Positions 18,415-27,183 of a stretch of 64,000 bases of DNA are shown one piece after another (position 1 is the first letter of the stretch; every line of letters begins with the position of its first letter). Origin of the DNA: Chitinophagaceae bacterium (GTDB taxonomy: Bacteria > Bacteroidota > Bacteroidia > Chitinophagales > Chitinophagaceae); assembly GCA_947454235.1 (NCBI GenBank), contig CANGIY010000002.1, positions 310,001-374,000 on the forward strand, read 5' to 3'. Position numbers and translations under genes: made by a program. The notes under the pieces are model-generated. The model was not told where the DNA came from and searched no databases. It worked only from the letters and a program-made list of their open reading frames with translations.

Positions 18415-18774
18415 CTAAATAAATTGCTTGATTGTATCTAATAAATACTGCGATGAAACCGGTTTTGTGAGATATAAGTCGGCATGATGGCTATACCCCG
18501 CCTTAATATCATCAGTATCAGAAAGTGCTGAAAGAATAAGAAAAGGCACTGACTTTAACTTACCGTTGCTCTTGGTGGATTTCAAAATTTCAAGCCCGTT
18601 CATATCCTGTAAATTGATATCACATAGTACTAAGTCAATTTCATCTTCATTTAAATACTTCAATCCACTTTCCCCCGACTGTGCCAACAGCGGAAAGTAT
18701 CCATTTAGTTGAATCAAAAGTCCTAGTGATTCCAATAATACTTCTTCGTCCTCAATGATTAAAATCCGTTTCAT
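18415..18774 (-). CDS. Single-domain response regulator (receiver only)
   Basis: A 119-residue CheY-like receiver. The acidic pair is in IIEDEE, the phosphoacceptor is D52 (LVLCDINLQ), and the conserved lysine is in LYLTKPVS. There is no output domain, so it probably acts by phosphotransfer or protein contact. It is the last gene of a three-gene operon; its ATG overlaps the kinase stop by 4 bases, so the kinase at 18771-22184 is its likely partner. Confidence 0.93.
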   Translation of the reverse strand: MKRILIIEDEEVLLESLGLLIQLNGYFPLLAQSGESGLKYLNEDEIDLVLCDINLQDMNGLEILKSTKSNGKLKSVPFLILSALSDTDDIKAGYSHHADLYLTKPVSSQYLLDTIKQFI

Positions 18775-21700
18775 GCACTCAGTTTTTTAGGAATGAATAT
18801 TGTAAATGTTGTTTCTTGATTGGGTACACTTTTCAATTCTATTCGTCCGCCGTGTTTACTTACTGCATAGTCAACAATAGTTAAACCAATACCTGTGCCT
18901 TGAATCACACCGACATTAGAAGCCCTGAAAAACGATTTGAACATATTCTTCATTTCTTCTTCCGGAATACCAATTCCAAAATCTCTAACTGCAAATATGA
19001 CATCGGTTTCACTTTCACTGATGTATAAAATAGGTGCAGGTTTATTAGGAGAATATTTAAAAGCGTTGTCTAATAGATTCATAATTGAGTATCGCAACAT
19101 TCTTATGTCACAAACCAATTTCAGATTAGGCTTACATATTTCTACCGCAAGAGTGCGACCATCTTTATAAGGTGAATAGACATCGTCTATCAAATTTGCG
19201 ATAAATTCGTTGATGTCATATTCGTGCATTTCCAATTCAATACGTCCATCTTCGATTTTACTTACCAGAATCAATTGATTCAAAATCTCAGTCATATGGT
19301 TTACCTCCCGCACTATCCGATTCACCAGTTTCGACTGCATTTCCGGTGGTACTTTGTCAGGGTTTTTACTCACCATTTCCAATAATTCTGCATTTGACAA
19401 GATAATTGAAAGCGGCGTTCTTAGCTCGTGCGAAGTAATTCTAATAAATTGAGTTTTGGTTTTATTGAGGGCTTTTTCCTTTTCAATAACCAATTCCAGG
19501 TTTTTTTCTTTGTTGACTATATCAGTAATGTCGGTAATCCTTCCGGTAATAGTATCGAGGTCATTAGCAATTGGTAAAGAGAAATTAAACTCAAAATGTC
19601 GTTCGTTATCAGACCCTTCATTGACTACCATTTTACCTACTTGCGCAGCCTTTATATATTGCAGTACTTCAATTCGCTCTTTTACCGCTTCCAACTGTTT
19701 CGGAGTAAGCAAATCAAAAAAATTGACTTCTTTTTTTTCTCGCGCATGCCCCCCAATCTTCATTAAATCTAAAAAAGACTGGTTGTACAAAGTAATTTCA
19801 CCATTTGCATGAAACCTGAAAACCCCATCATTGATTACATTTAAAAGGTTCCGAACGTTATTTTCCTGCAGTTCTGCATTTTTTTGATGCAAAATCTGTT
19901 CGGTAATATCTAAACCGACAACAAATACGTATTCTACATCACCACTTTTATTGATGTATGGATATAATTTCCTTAATACGTATTGTGTATTACCATCGGG
20001 CAATTTAAAATCTTCAGTAACATTAAATTCTTCACGCCCATCATATGCCTTATAAAAGAACTTATGTCGTCTATCGGCAATTTCTGTACCTATACCTTTT
20101 ATTCGGCAGTATTCGTACATGTCATTTCCAATGAGTTTTTGGCGCAATTCATCGTTCTTTATGGCTTTTTTATTGATGAATTTGAATTTATTGTCTCTAT
20201 CTAAAACAACAACATCAACCGGGAGTGTGTTCAATATCAAATTGTAGTACTCCCTTTCTTCCATCAGGCTTCGCTCATATAATTTTTGCTGAGTTACATC
20301 GACACCATAACCAACAATAAATTGAACTTCGCCACCGTCATCTAACATAGGAGCAAAAACGCGAAGGACATATTCTACTCCATCGGGTGTTTGGTTTTCC
20401 TCAACATATTGTCGCATCTTTTTTGAACGCAATGCTGCTTTAAATACTTTATTTCTTGCTTCGGCACGTTGGGTTCCCATACCTTTAAGAATAAAATAAT
20501 CGAAGTCAGTTTTTCCAATCATCCATTCTCTGGTCTCATTGTTTTTAATTGCATTCTTATTGATGAATGTATACTTATGGTCTCGGGAAAACAAAACTAA
20601 ATCGGCAGGGATGTCGTTCAATATTTTTTCATAAAACTGTTTTACCCTTTCTGTTTCTTTCTGAACATCATAAGATACAGTAATATCTTGAACTTTCCAG
20701 ATATAGCCTTTGAAAGCAGTATCAATTAGCACAGGTATTACATCAATACTGATAGTTTTGTTATTAGTTAGTTCAAATATTCTTCCCAGAAGGGCCTTAT
20801 GATTGTCCTTAGCTTCAATCACCATTTGTTGGAAACCCACTTTATCATGCACCAAATGGAGCACTCTGGCAGAAATATCACAAACATGATTACCAAAAAA
20901 CGACTGAGCATTATCTTCAAAACCAAAAATTAAACAGAATGCCTGATTGGCAAGGACTACATTCTCAAGTTCGTCTTCCGCTAAAATACCCTCGTTGAGG
21001 TGTGATAAAATGGACGATAACTGTTCGGTATGAAGCCTGAATGCTATATCTTTTTGTGTTTTATCATTGATGTCAACTAGGGTACCCACCATTTTGAGTG
21101 GTTTTCCATCATCGGTAAATGACAATACCTGACTTCTTTTGAAAAAATACCTGTATTGACCATCTTTACACCTTAACCGAACTTCGTAGTTGTATTGATC
21201 ATTTTCAGGGCTGAGATTACCAAGTATATTTTGCTGAAAATCTAATGCATCTTCAGGATGCATTAATGCCCTTAGCCCCTGCAAAGAAATATCATCATCT
21301 GGTCCATATCCAATCAACATTTTAAAAATAGTTGAAGCAGTAAATATACCAGTCGTATAATCAACTTCCCAAACCCCTATCGAGCTTCCTTCTAATGCAA
21401 AACGCCACAACTCTTCTGATTTCAGTACGGCAGCCTCTTTTGCTTTTCGTTCTGAAATATCTCTTAATGAAATTACCCTACCAATAAATTTGGAATCAGA
21501 ATTAAAAACCGGTTGAACTAAACTATGGAACCAGAACTTTTGATTTGATTTTGTATATCCAATGCTTTCAAATTCAAAAGGTGTCTGATATTTCAATTGT
21601 TCGTCGACATATTTTATTGACAAATTAATTGCTTCAGGTCCACCCATAAATTGTCTAGGCTTTTTTCCTCTTATTTCTTCAAGAGTATAGCCAGAATGCG

Positions 21701-22184
21701 ACAAGTAGGCACCATTAGCCCATTCAATATAACCATTCGGGTCAGCAATTAAGATACAATCAGCATTGTTGTGCGTAATATGCCTGAAAAATACATCTAA
21801 ATTCTCTATGGTAGTCTTTGCGCCGTTACCGTGCCCGTAATAACTATCTGCGTCTGTTGGTTCACAAACAAAAAGCAATGCATTGCCTTGACTAATCGTT
21901 TCAAATGTCCCGGAAAAAAACTGCGGTGATTTATCTTTTAAGCGTAGACATATCTTATTTCCGTCCAGCTTTGATAAAAATTCAAAATCACAACCAGTTT
22001 CCGGTTTAATATTCACTTCAAATACGTCGGAAAAAGTACAAGGCATTAGATAGCCTGTTGCAAGTTTCATTTGTTCACTGACACTTACAATAACCAACCC
22101 TCTGTTTAATACCATGTAAAACGGAAACAGCCGTTCCAATTGACGGAACCCGAGGGATATTTCTCCGGTTGAAGTTAACATCAA
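18771..22184 (-). CDS. Multi-PAS sensor histidine kinase
   Basis: A 1137-residue kinase with no obvious membrane helix, so a soluble sensor is likely. At least six PAS-type modules can be traced: about 130-255 (ILIADPNGYIEWANGAYLSH), 260-390, 395-500, 515-640, 645-770 and 780-900. Modules at 515-640 and 645-770 are clearly duplicated; both carry FINK-AIKN and a KG-GT motif. The HisKA phosphoacceptor is H919 (SHELRTP), with the N box NLLDNAFKY near 1036 and G boxes DFGIGIP and GTGIGL. It overlaps the upstream regulator and the downstream receiver by 4 bases each. Confidence 0.93.
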   Translation of the reverse strand: MMLTSTGEISLGFRQLERLFPFYMVLNRGLVIVSVSEQMKLATGYLMPCTFSDVFEVNIKPETGCDFEFLSKLDGNKICLRLKDKSPQFFSGTFETISQGNALLFVCEPTDADSYYGHGNGAKTTIENLDVFFRHITHNNADCILIADPNGYIEWANGAYLSHSGYTLEEIRGKKPRQFMGGPEAINLSIKYVDEQLKYQTPFEFESIGYTKSNQKFWFHSLVQPVFNSDSKFIGRVISLRDISERKAKEAAVLKSEELWRFALEGSSIGVWEVDYTTGIFTASTIFKMLIGYGPDDDISLQGLRALMHPEDALDFQQNILGNLSPENDQYNYEVRLRCKDGQYRYFFKRSQVLSFTDDGKPLKMVGTLVDINDKTQKDIAFRLHTEQLSSILSHLNEGILAEDELENVVLANQAFCLIFGFEDNAQSFFGNHVCDISARVLHLVHDKVGFQQMVIEAKDNHKALLGRIFELTNNKTISIDVIPVLIDTAFKGYIWKVQDITVSYDVQKETERVKQFYEKILNDIPADLVLFSRDHKYTFINKNAIKNNETREWMIGKTDFDYFILKGMGTQRAEARNKVFKAALRSKKMRQYVEENQTPDGVEYVLRVFAPMLDDGGEVQFIVGYGVDVTQQKLYERSLMEEREYYNLILNTLPVDVVVLDRDNKFKFINKKAIKNDELRQKLIGNDMYEYCRIKGIGTEIADRRHKFFYKAYDGREEFNVTEDFKLPDGNTQYVLRKLYPYINKSGDVEYVFVVGLDITEQILHQKNAELQENNVRNLLNVINDGVFRFHANGEITLYNQSFLDLMKIGGHAREKKEVNFFDLLTPKQLEAVKERIEVLQYIKAAQVGKMVVNEGSDNERHFEFNFSLPIANDLDTITGRITDITDIVNKEKNLELVIEKEKALNKTKTQFIRITSHELRTPLSIILSNAELLEMVSKNPDKVPPEMQSKLVNRIVREVNHMTEILNQLILVSKIEDGRIELEMHEYDINEFIANLIDDVYSPYKDGRTLAVEICKPNLKLVCDIRMLRYSIMNLLDNAFKYSPNKPAPILYISESETDVIFAVRDFGIGIPEEEMKNMFKSFFRASNVGVIQGTGIGLTIVDYAVSKHGGRIELKSVPNQETTFTIFIPKKLSA

Positions 22185-22831
22185 TTAGCCTTCGAATCCT
22201 TTTTGAGGAACTTGGAAATCAGCTCCCCTTTCGAATTGACATCTAATTTAAGATAAATATTCTTAAGATGGTGATTTACGGTATGATAACTGATATTTAG
22301 TTTGGCAGCTATTTCCTTGTAACTCAAACCTTCAATAATTAAGTTCATTACAATCTCTTCCTTATCAGTCAATCTGAACTTATGTTTTGATTGAGGCAAC
22401 TTGGGTCCATCCTTCTTTCCAGCTATCAGATTTAATAAGCTAGTAAGAGTTTGAGGTTCAATAAAGCTGCCTGTTGTTTGAATTTGTTCTATAGCTTTAT
22501 CTAGTTCAGCCATAGTAAACGGCTTGTAAATAAAACTATTTACGCCTTGTTTAAAGGCATCAATAATATATTGCTCTTCTTCCGTATCTCCACTTATGAC
22601 TATGATGTTAACATTAGGAAATAAATCCTTAATAGCACCAATCATATCCATTCCATTCTCCGCTTTTAAATGTATGTCTAACAAAATAAAGTCGGGACTT
22701 TCCTTGATTCCTTTTTTGCGCAGCTCGCTAAATGAATCCTCAGCAAAGATTACTTTCCGGTTTGTGAGTGAGAAATGGTCAACTAGGGTATTTCTCATAA
22801 CAGGGTTGTCTTCCAGAATGCCAATCTTCAT
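22181..22831 (-). CDS. NarL/LuxR-type response regulator
   Basis: A 216-residue regulator with an N-terminal receiver (E7-D8, phosphoacceptor D52 in LLDIHLK, Lys in FIYKPFT) and a C-terminal LuxR helix-turn-helix (about 150-205: LTDKEEIVMNLIIEGLSYKE, then ISYHTVNHHLKNIY). It is the first gene of the operon with the multi-PAS kinase and likely its DNA-binding output. A long upstream gap suggests its own promoter there. Confidence 0.94.
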   Translation of the reverse strand: MKIGILEDNPVMRNTLVDHFSLTNRKVIFAEDSFSELRKKGIKESPDFILLDIHLKAENGMDMIGAIKDLFPNVNIIVISGDTEEEQYIIDAFKQGVNSFIYKPFTMAELDKAIEQIQTTGSFIEPQTLTSLLNLIAGKKDGPKLPQSKHKFRLTDKEEIVMNLIIEGLSYKEIAAKLNISYHTVNHHLKNIYLKLDVNSKGELISKFLKKDSKAN

Positions 22832-23194
22832 TAATTTTAAATTTATTTTGTTTTACAATACCACAATTTAAATTGCTTTTTAAGAGTTTTTTATTTGATG
22901 CCGATGCGTTTTTGTTCAACTTTAAAGACAATTAATTGTCATCAAATTAAACAAGCGAATGTTTCTTATTTGCCTGCAAATTTACAAAAAATCAAAACAG
23001 ACTGTATTTAAAATAGTGCTCAAATATCTGACAACAAAACACTTTCAGTATCCCTATTCTTAGGGATACTGAAAGTCAAGTCTTTACGCTTCGCGTAAAT
23101 GTAACATACGTGAAATAAAAATAATTTAATGCATTTATTTTACTAAGATTTGACATAATGGCATGCTTAAATTAAACAAATATTCTTTCACTAC
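22832..23194. other. Intergenic stretch with two adjacent hairpins
   Basis: 363 bases without a gene, AT-rich. It contains a long perfect inverted repeat at 23041-23076 and a shorter one (TTTACGC-TTC-GCGTAAA) at 23083-23099. The remainder probably holds the promoter of the NarL-type regulator; I see no confident promoter match. Confidence 0.6.
23041..23076 (-). terminator. Long perfect inverted repeat, probable terminator of the VIT1-type gene
   Basis: ACTTTCAGTATCCCTA and its exact complement are separated by TTCT: a 16-bp stem. On the minus strand it is followed by GTTTTGTTGT, a loose T-rich tract. It lies about 120 bases past the stop of the transporter gene, which is rather far for an ordinary terminator. 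Confidence 0.55.
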
Positions 23195-23911
23195 CTATTT
23201 ACTTATCAACGTTGCAATTGTAAAAGCCGCCCCAGCTGCAATTGAGCCGATAAGCGCTACTCTAAGCGCCCCTTTTATTGGCGGCTGCCCGGTAATCTTT
23301 GATTTAAAATAGCCAAAAATGAATAAACAAACCAGCGTAATAATAGCAGAGACCATTAATCCGCCGCGAGGAGTATTAGCAAAAAAATAGGGTATCAATG
23401 GCACTAGTCCACCTGCAATATATGACGAACCGATATTTAACGCACTTTTCGTTGCTCTCTTCTCATCTGGTTTTTCCAAACCTAGCTCGTATTTCATCAT
23501 GAAATCCACCCACTTTTGCTTGTCTTTAATCATTTCATTCAGTGCCAACTCCTGGGTATTTTCGCTCAAACCCATTTCAGCAAATATCTCTTTGACTTCC
23601 TGTTTTTCCCTTTCGGGCAAATGGTCTACCTCCCAAAACTCGCGTTTCAGCTCAGAATTGTAATGATCTACTTCTGTTTTACCTGCGAGAAAACCACCCA
23701 AACCCATGGCAATTGAACCGGCCGCAATTTCAGCAAGACCAGCAATAACAATCATGTGCGTAGTAATGCCGCCGGCACCTGAAAGCCCGGCTGCCAAAGC
23801 AAACGGAACAGTAAGCCCATCGCTCATACCAATAACTATATCTGTAACAACTTCCGAACTTGTAAAATGTTCTTCTACATGTGGTGTATGTTCATGATGC
23901 ATTGAGGACAA
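23195..23911 (-). CDS. VIT1/CCC1-family iron/manganese transporter
   Basis: A 238-residue membrane protein. The first membrane segment carries the family motif SDGLTVPFALAAGLSGAG, and the second has GLAEIAAGSIAMGLGGFLAG. A cytosolic acidic helical metal-binding region follows (about 85-140), then SSYIAGGLVPLIPYF and two final membrane helices, giving five in all. The N-terminus is histidine-rich (MHHEHTPHVEEH). Relatives move Fe(II) or Mn(II) out of the cytoplasm. Which metal is moved cannot be told. An ATG nine bases downstream (23902) is an alternative start. Confidence 0.9.
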   Translation of the reverse strand: MSSMHHEHTPHVEEHFTSSEVVTDIVIGMSDGLTVPFALAAGLSGAGGITTHMIVIAGLAEIAAGSIAMGLGGFLAGKTEVDHYNSELKREFWEVDHLPEREKQEVKEIFAEMGLSENTQELALNEMIKDKQKWVDFMMKYELGLEKPDEKRATKSALNIGSSYIAGGLVPLIPYFFANTPRGGLMVSAIITLVCLFIFGYFKSKITGQPPIKGALRVALIGSIAAGAAFTIATLISK

Positions 23912-23941
23912 TTTAGTTATTGCAAATATCCCCTTTTAGCA

Positions 23942-25060
23942 TCACTTTTTTTCGAGAACAGCAATAAACATTGAATCTGCGTTCTGACTAATGCCGTTGA
24001 TGATTTGAGCTGAATTACACTCCAGTGAAAAGTCCTGCAACAATTCTTTTACAACACATTCATTTTCAGCCTCAAAAACTGAACAAGTGATATAATATAG
24101 TTTGCCGCCCTTCTTCAACAACTTCGTGGCATTCTTTGCAATTGCCGCCTGCAACGGAGGAAATTTTTCAAGTTGCTTTGATTCAAAAAAATACAATTGT
24201 TCGGGTGTTCGAGACCAAGTGCCTGAACCGCTGCAGGGCACATCGCAAATGATTTGATCGTAACATGGTTGTCCTGACTGAGAAAGCACATTAATGCCTT
24301 TACTTACATCAATACATACTGCCCGGCTTACTTTATAGTTGTATTGCGAAAACCGCTGCTTTAAATTATGCAAAATAGTATCTCTGATGTCGGCAACGGT
24401 AAGGTCTATCTTAACACCTTTGTCCAAAAGCAATAGTGACTTACCTCCAGCACCTGAACATGTATCAAGCCATTTTTCTCCTGCTTTTGGTGTAAAAAAA
24501 CTACCCGTAGCTTGCGATGATGCATCTTGAATTACGTACCAATCTTGCGGCAACAATGCATCTATTTTTGCTGAATTTGGCAATTTTAAGCAATCAGGTG
24601 CCACTTCCTGCCATTCGATATCACTTGCCTTTAGGCGCGAAAGAACCTCCGCTTTTTGTTTTCTTACCCTGATAAAAAGTGAAGGCTGCACCAGCATCGA
24701 TTGTAACCAAGCTTGCTTCGATATACCTTCAGATAGCTTCAATTCAAAGGGAAACAGCTTTTCAATTTCTATTTCCTGATTCAATGGTAGAACATCAGCA
24801 AACAGTTTTGCATGCGGTGTTGCATGTACGCTATTTAAACAACTCATTGCCAGCGACTTAAAATCACTCGTCCCGGCACTGAATCCTTTTGAAGTCCTGA
24901 AATAGGCATAACAGATTTCAGCAATCATTTTCCTGTCCCGGCTACCAAGTTTGGGATTTGCAGAACAGTATTTTTTGGAATACAAATGAAATGGCAACTC
25001 GCCTTTATAAGCCGATAATATTTGGGTTACGTGTTGCCAGATGTAGAACATGCCATGCAA
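23942..25060 (-). CDS. RsmB/NOL1-type RNA (cytosine-5) methyltransferase
   Basis: A 372-residue SAM-dependent methyltransferase of the NOL1/NOP2/Sun family, acting on rRNA or tRNA cytosines. The SAM-binding loop is DTCSGAGGKSLLLL. The two catalytic-site cysteines are in CDVPCSGSGTW and YYITCSVFEAENE. The N-terminal 150 residues form the usual extra domain, and a PUA domain is absent. It lies 31 bases downstream of the YdeI-like gene on the same strand and could be the last gene of the arsR cluster. MFY at 25051 is an alternative start. Confidence 0.9.
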   Translation of the reverse strand: MHGMFYIWQHVTQILSAYKGELPFHLYSKKYCSANPKLGSRDRKMIAEICYAYFRTSKGFSAGTSDFKSLAMSCLNSVHATPHAKLFADVLPLNQEIEIEKLFPFELKLSEGISKQAWLQSMLVQPSLFIRVRKQKAEVLSRLKASDIEWQEVAPDCLKLPNSAKIDALLPQDWYVIQDASSQATGSFFTPKAGEKWLDTCSGAGGKSLLLLDKGVKIDLTVADIRDTILHNLKQRFSQYNYKVSRAVCIDVSKGINVLSQSGQPCYDQIICDVPCSGSGTWSRTPEQLYFFESKQLEKFPPLQAAIAKNATKLLKKGGKLYYITCSVFEAENECVVKELLQDFSLECNSAQIINGISQNADSMFIAVLEKK

Positions 25061-25091
25061 AGAAACGAAAATCCCCTAAACGATACTACGA

Positions 25092-25673
25092 TCAATCTTC
25101 AAGCCCCTTGCCAGCTAGTATTTTTTCAATACTGTTGGCTACCCTGCTCACCCTTGTTGTTGATAACTTGGGTTGAGAAAAGTAAAACAAATAGGCTCTT
25201 TGCCTACCCGGCGTCAACTTGCCAAAAGCGACTTTCAGTGCCTCATCTTCTGCCAAAACTGCACTGAATTCTTCCGGCACTTTGTAGTCTTCCGTTTTCT
25301 TCATCTCTACCTTAAGACCGGCACGTTCCACCTCAATCGCTTCAAAAATATAAGCTTTAATAGTGGCTGCCTTTTGTATAATCTCTTCGTTTGATGTAAA
25401 ACGTAATTGCCTTGCTGATTGTACGTTTTCCGTCTGCTGAATCAGTATTTTCTCCGGGCCACTAAGCAATGCACCCTTGTGAAACAATAATGCACAGTAT
25501 TCTTTAAAGCCATGAATGAGCACCACGTTTGCTTTATTTAAAGTATAGCAGGGCACACCCCATTTAAGCTCTTCCTTTATACCACATTCCAATACCAATG
25601 TGCGTAAGGTTGAATATGCCTCAGCCCATTTTCCGTCTTTACTAAAAAAGAAATCAACTTTTGGATTCGTCAT
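25092..25673 (-). CDS. YdeI/OmpD-associated family protein
   Basis: A 193-residue protein with an N-terminal DUF1801-like fold (about 10-115: ECGIKEELKWGVPCYTL, HGFKEYCALLFHKGALL) and a C-terminal OmdA-like helical region (PEEFSAVLAEDE, then LTPGRQRAYLFYFSQPK). Members have been linked to stress tolerance in other bacteria, but the mechanism is unknown. The ATG at 25673 avoids overlap with the DUF4256 gene that ends at 25687. It belongs to the arsR-led cluster by spacing. Confidence 0.88.
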   Translation of the reverse strand: MTNPKVDFFFSKDGKWAEAYSTLRTLVLECGIKEELKWGVPCYTLNKANVVLIHGFKEYCALLFHKGALLSGPEKILIQQTENVQSARQLRFTSNEEIIQKAATIKAYIFEAIEVERAGLKVEMKKTEDYKVPEEFSAVLAEDEALKVAFGKLTPGRQRAYLFYFSQPKLSTTRVSRVANSIEKILAGKGLED

Positions 25674-25686
25674 TGTTTTTGCAAAT

Positions 25687-26247
25687 TTATACAATCAAAG
25701 CACACCTGAAACCACGGGCAGCATAATACGACTCAGCTCCATTGTGGTACAAAAACACTGTATCATAACGCCTGTCGCAAAACACCGCTCCTCCCAACTT
25801 CCTGATTGCATCGGGTGTTTTCACCCAACTAGAAGTTTTCAAATCGAATTTACCCAGCGTCTGCAAAAAACGATATTGCGTTTCGTCTAAAAGCCGGGCA
25901 CCCATTTCACGAGCAGCATCCAACACGTTATTAGCAGGTTTATGTTCTTTGCGCGAATCAAGGGCTTCCCGGTCATAGCAATAGCTACGCCTACCTTTAG
26001 GGCTTTCATCAGCACAATCGAAGAAAATAAATCCACCGGTTGCATCGTCAACGCCCACTACATCAGGTTCACCACCCGATTGCTCCATGGCATACAACGA
26101 TGCCGCCTTTGTTGGATTGTTCCTTATTTTAGATACAACATTCGCCCATTCAATTCCTTCGTGGCGTTTCTTATGCTTTGCAAATCGTGCTGACAGCGTG
26201 CCAATCAACTCTGACAATTGTATGTCGTTCAATTGAATTGTTCCCAT
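25687..26247 (-). CDS. DUF4256 family protein
   Basis: A 186-residue protein matching the DUF4256 family in overall pattern: GGEPDVVGVDDATGGFIFFD near 60-78, DESPKGRRSYCYDREAL, and a DGAVF/YHNGAESYY-like C-terminal portion (AVFCDRRYDTVFLYHNGAES). Function is unknown. It lies 6 bases after the AHSA1 gene and 13 before the YdeI-like gene, so it is almost certainly co-transcribed with them. Confidence 0.85.
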   Translation of the reverse strand: MGTIQLNDIQLSELIGTLSARFAKHKKRHEGIEWANVVSKIRNNPTKAASLYAMEQSGGEPDVVGVDDATGGFIFFDCADESPKGRRSYCYDREALDSRKEHKPANNVLDAAREMGARLLDETQYRFLQTLGKFDLKTSSWVKTPDAIRKLGGAVFCDRRYDTVFLYHNGAESYYAARGFRCALIV

Positions 26248-26253
26248 GTAGTT

Positions 26254-26724
26254 TTATGCGGTTTTTAGGTTTTTCATGCAGGCTTCAAGACGTTCATGTG
26301 CCCAATTTAGGCCCTGAGCAAACGGCAGTTTCAGCATGTTATCTCTATCTGTAACCGACTTATATACTATTTGAATCGTCAGGTTGCTTGTATCGGCTGT
26401 TAATGGTTCAAAGGTCATAAATTCCAGTTGTGGCGGGAAACTTGTACCCTCCATTTCAAAAGTCCTTATAATGCTTTGATTACAAGTACATTCATGAATG
26501 GCCCCACTGAAAAAATGGCTTTGCCCTCTAGGGTCGGTGGTTTCAAACCTATAACTACCGTGGTTTTCGCTGGTAAGTTTCAGCACTTTGGTATTCATCC
26601 ATTGTTCAAGAAACTCAGCTTCGGTATAGGCTTTATACAGAAGTGCCACCGGGATATCGAAATTTCGGGTGATGAAAATCTGTTGTTCTCCCTGTTCTGC
26701 CTTGATTTGAGTCTTTAAATCCAT
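26254..26724 (-). CDS. SRPBCC/AHSA1-domain protein
   Basis: A 156-residue START-like ligand-binding fold of the activator-of-Hsp90-like type (ITRNFDIPVALLYKAYTEAE near the start, GLNWAHERLEACM at the end). Pairing with an ArsR regulator that overlaps it by one base is a common arrangement; the protein probably binds a hydrophobic small molecule. Its ligand is unknown. Confidence 0.9.
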   Translation of the reverse strand: MDLKTQIKAEQGEQQIFITRNFDIPVALLYKAYTEAEFLEQWMNTKVLKLTSENHGSYRFETTDPRGQSHFFSGAIHECTCNQSIIRTFEMEGTSFPPQLEFMTFEPLTADTSNLTIQIVYKSVTDRDNMLKLPFAQGLNWAHERLEACMKNLKTA

Positions 26725-27047
26725 TAACTGTTATTTTTGAAATTCTTCATTACGTCTTCCAATTTTGAAAAACGTTCTTCCCACATTGCCCGAAACGGAG
26801 CGATAAACTCTTCAATCTCCCAAATCTTCTGAAGATTTACTGCATAATAAATTTCGCGCCCTTCCTGAGTTTTATTCAGCAAATCACATTCAGTAAGTAT
26901 TTGCAAATGTTTTGAAACTGTTGGTCGGGCCGTGTCGAAGTTGGCAGCAATAGCACCCGCCGTCATAGCCTGAGTTGCCAATAGTGTAAGTATTGCTCTT
27001 CTGGTGGGGTCAGCTATTGCCTGGAAAACATCACGTCTCAAATTCAT
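26724..27047 (-). CDS. ArsR-family transcriptional regulator
   Basis: A 107-residue winged-helix regulator ([20 protein letters not shown], recognition helix region [11 protein letters not shown], wing [10 protein letters not shown]). No arsenic-type cysteine pair is present, so it is an SdpR-like member and not a metal sensor. It heads the cluster with AHSA1, DUF4256 and YdeI-like genes. Two 16-bp operator-like repeats flank its -7 element, which implies autoregulation. Confidence 0.93.
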   Translation of the reverse strand: MNLRRDVFQAIADPTRRAILTLLATQAMTAGAIAANFDTARPTVSKHLQILTECDLLNKTQEGREIYYAVNLQKIWEIEEFIAPFRAMWEERFSKLEDVMKNFKNNS

Positions 27048-27050
27048 TAC

Positions 27051-27092
27051 GTAGCCATTTGACTACAAAAATAAGTGTAGCCATTTAACTAC
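27051..27092 (-). promoter_or_regulatory. Double ArsR operator bracketing the cluster promoter
   Basis: Two copies of GTAGCCATTTRACTAC (27051-27066 and 27077-27092; one base differs) are spaced 26 bp start to start. Each has GTAG...CTAC dyad ends. Between them on the minus strand is TATTTTTG (27073-27066), a full match to the -7 consensus. The first copy abuts the arsR start codon. Confidence 0.75.
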
Positions 27093-27127
27093 GCAAATTT
27101 TTCTATAAAGTTTCTATTGCAAAACGA

Positions 27128-27163
27128 AAACAGCCTGTAGTCACCAACGACTACAGGCTGTTT
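27128..27163 (-). terminator. Rho-independent terminator of thrS
   Basis: A perfect 15-bp stem AAACAGCCTGTAGTC / GACTACAGGCTGTTT with a 6-base loop, followed on the minus strand by TTTTCGTTTTGC-like sequence. It lies 20 bases past the thrS stop. Confidence 0.85.
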
Positions 27164-27183
27164 ATAGCTAAAATTTAATGTAC

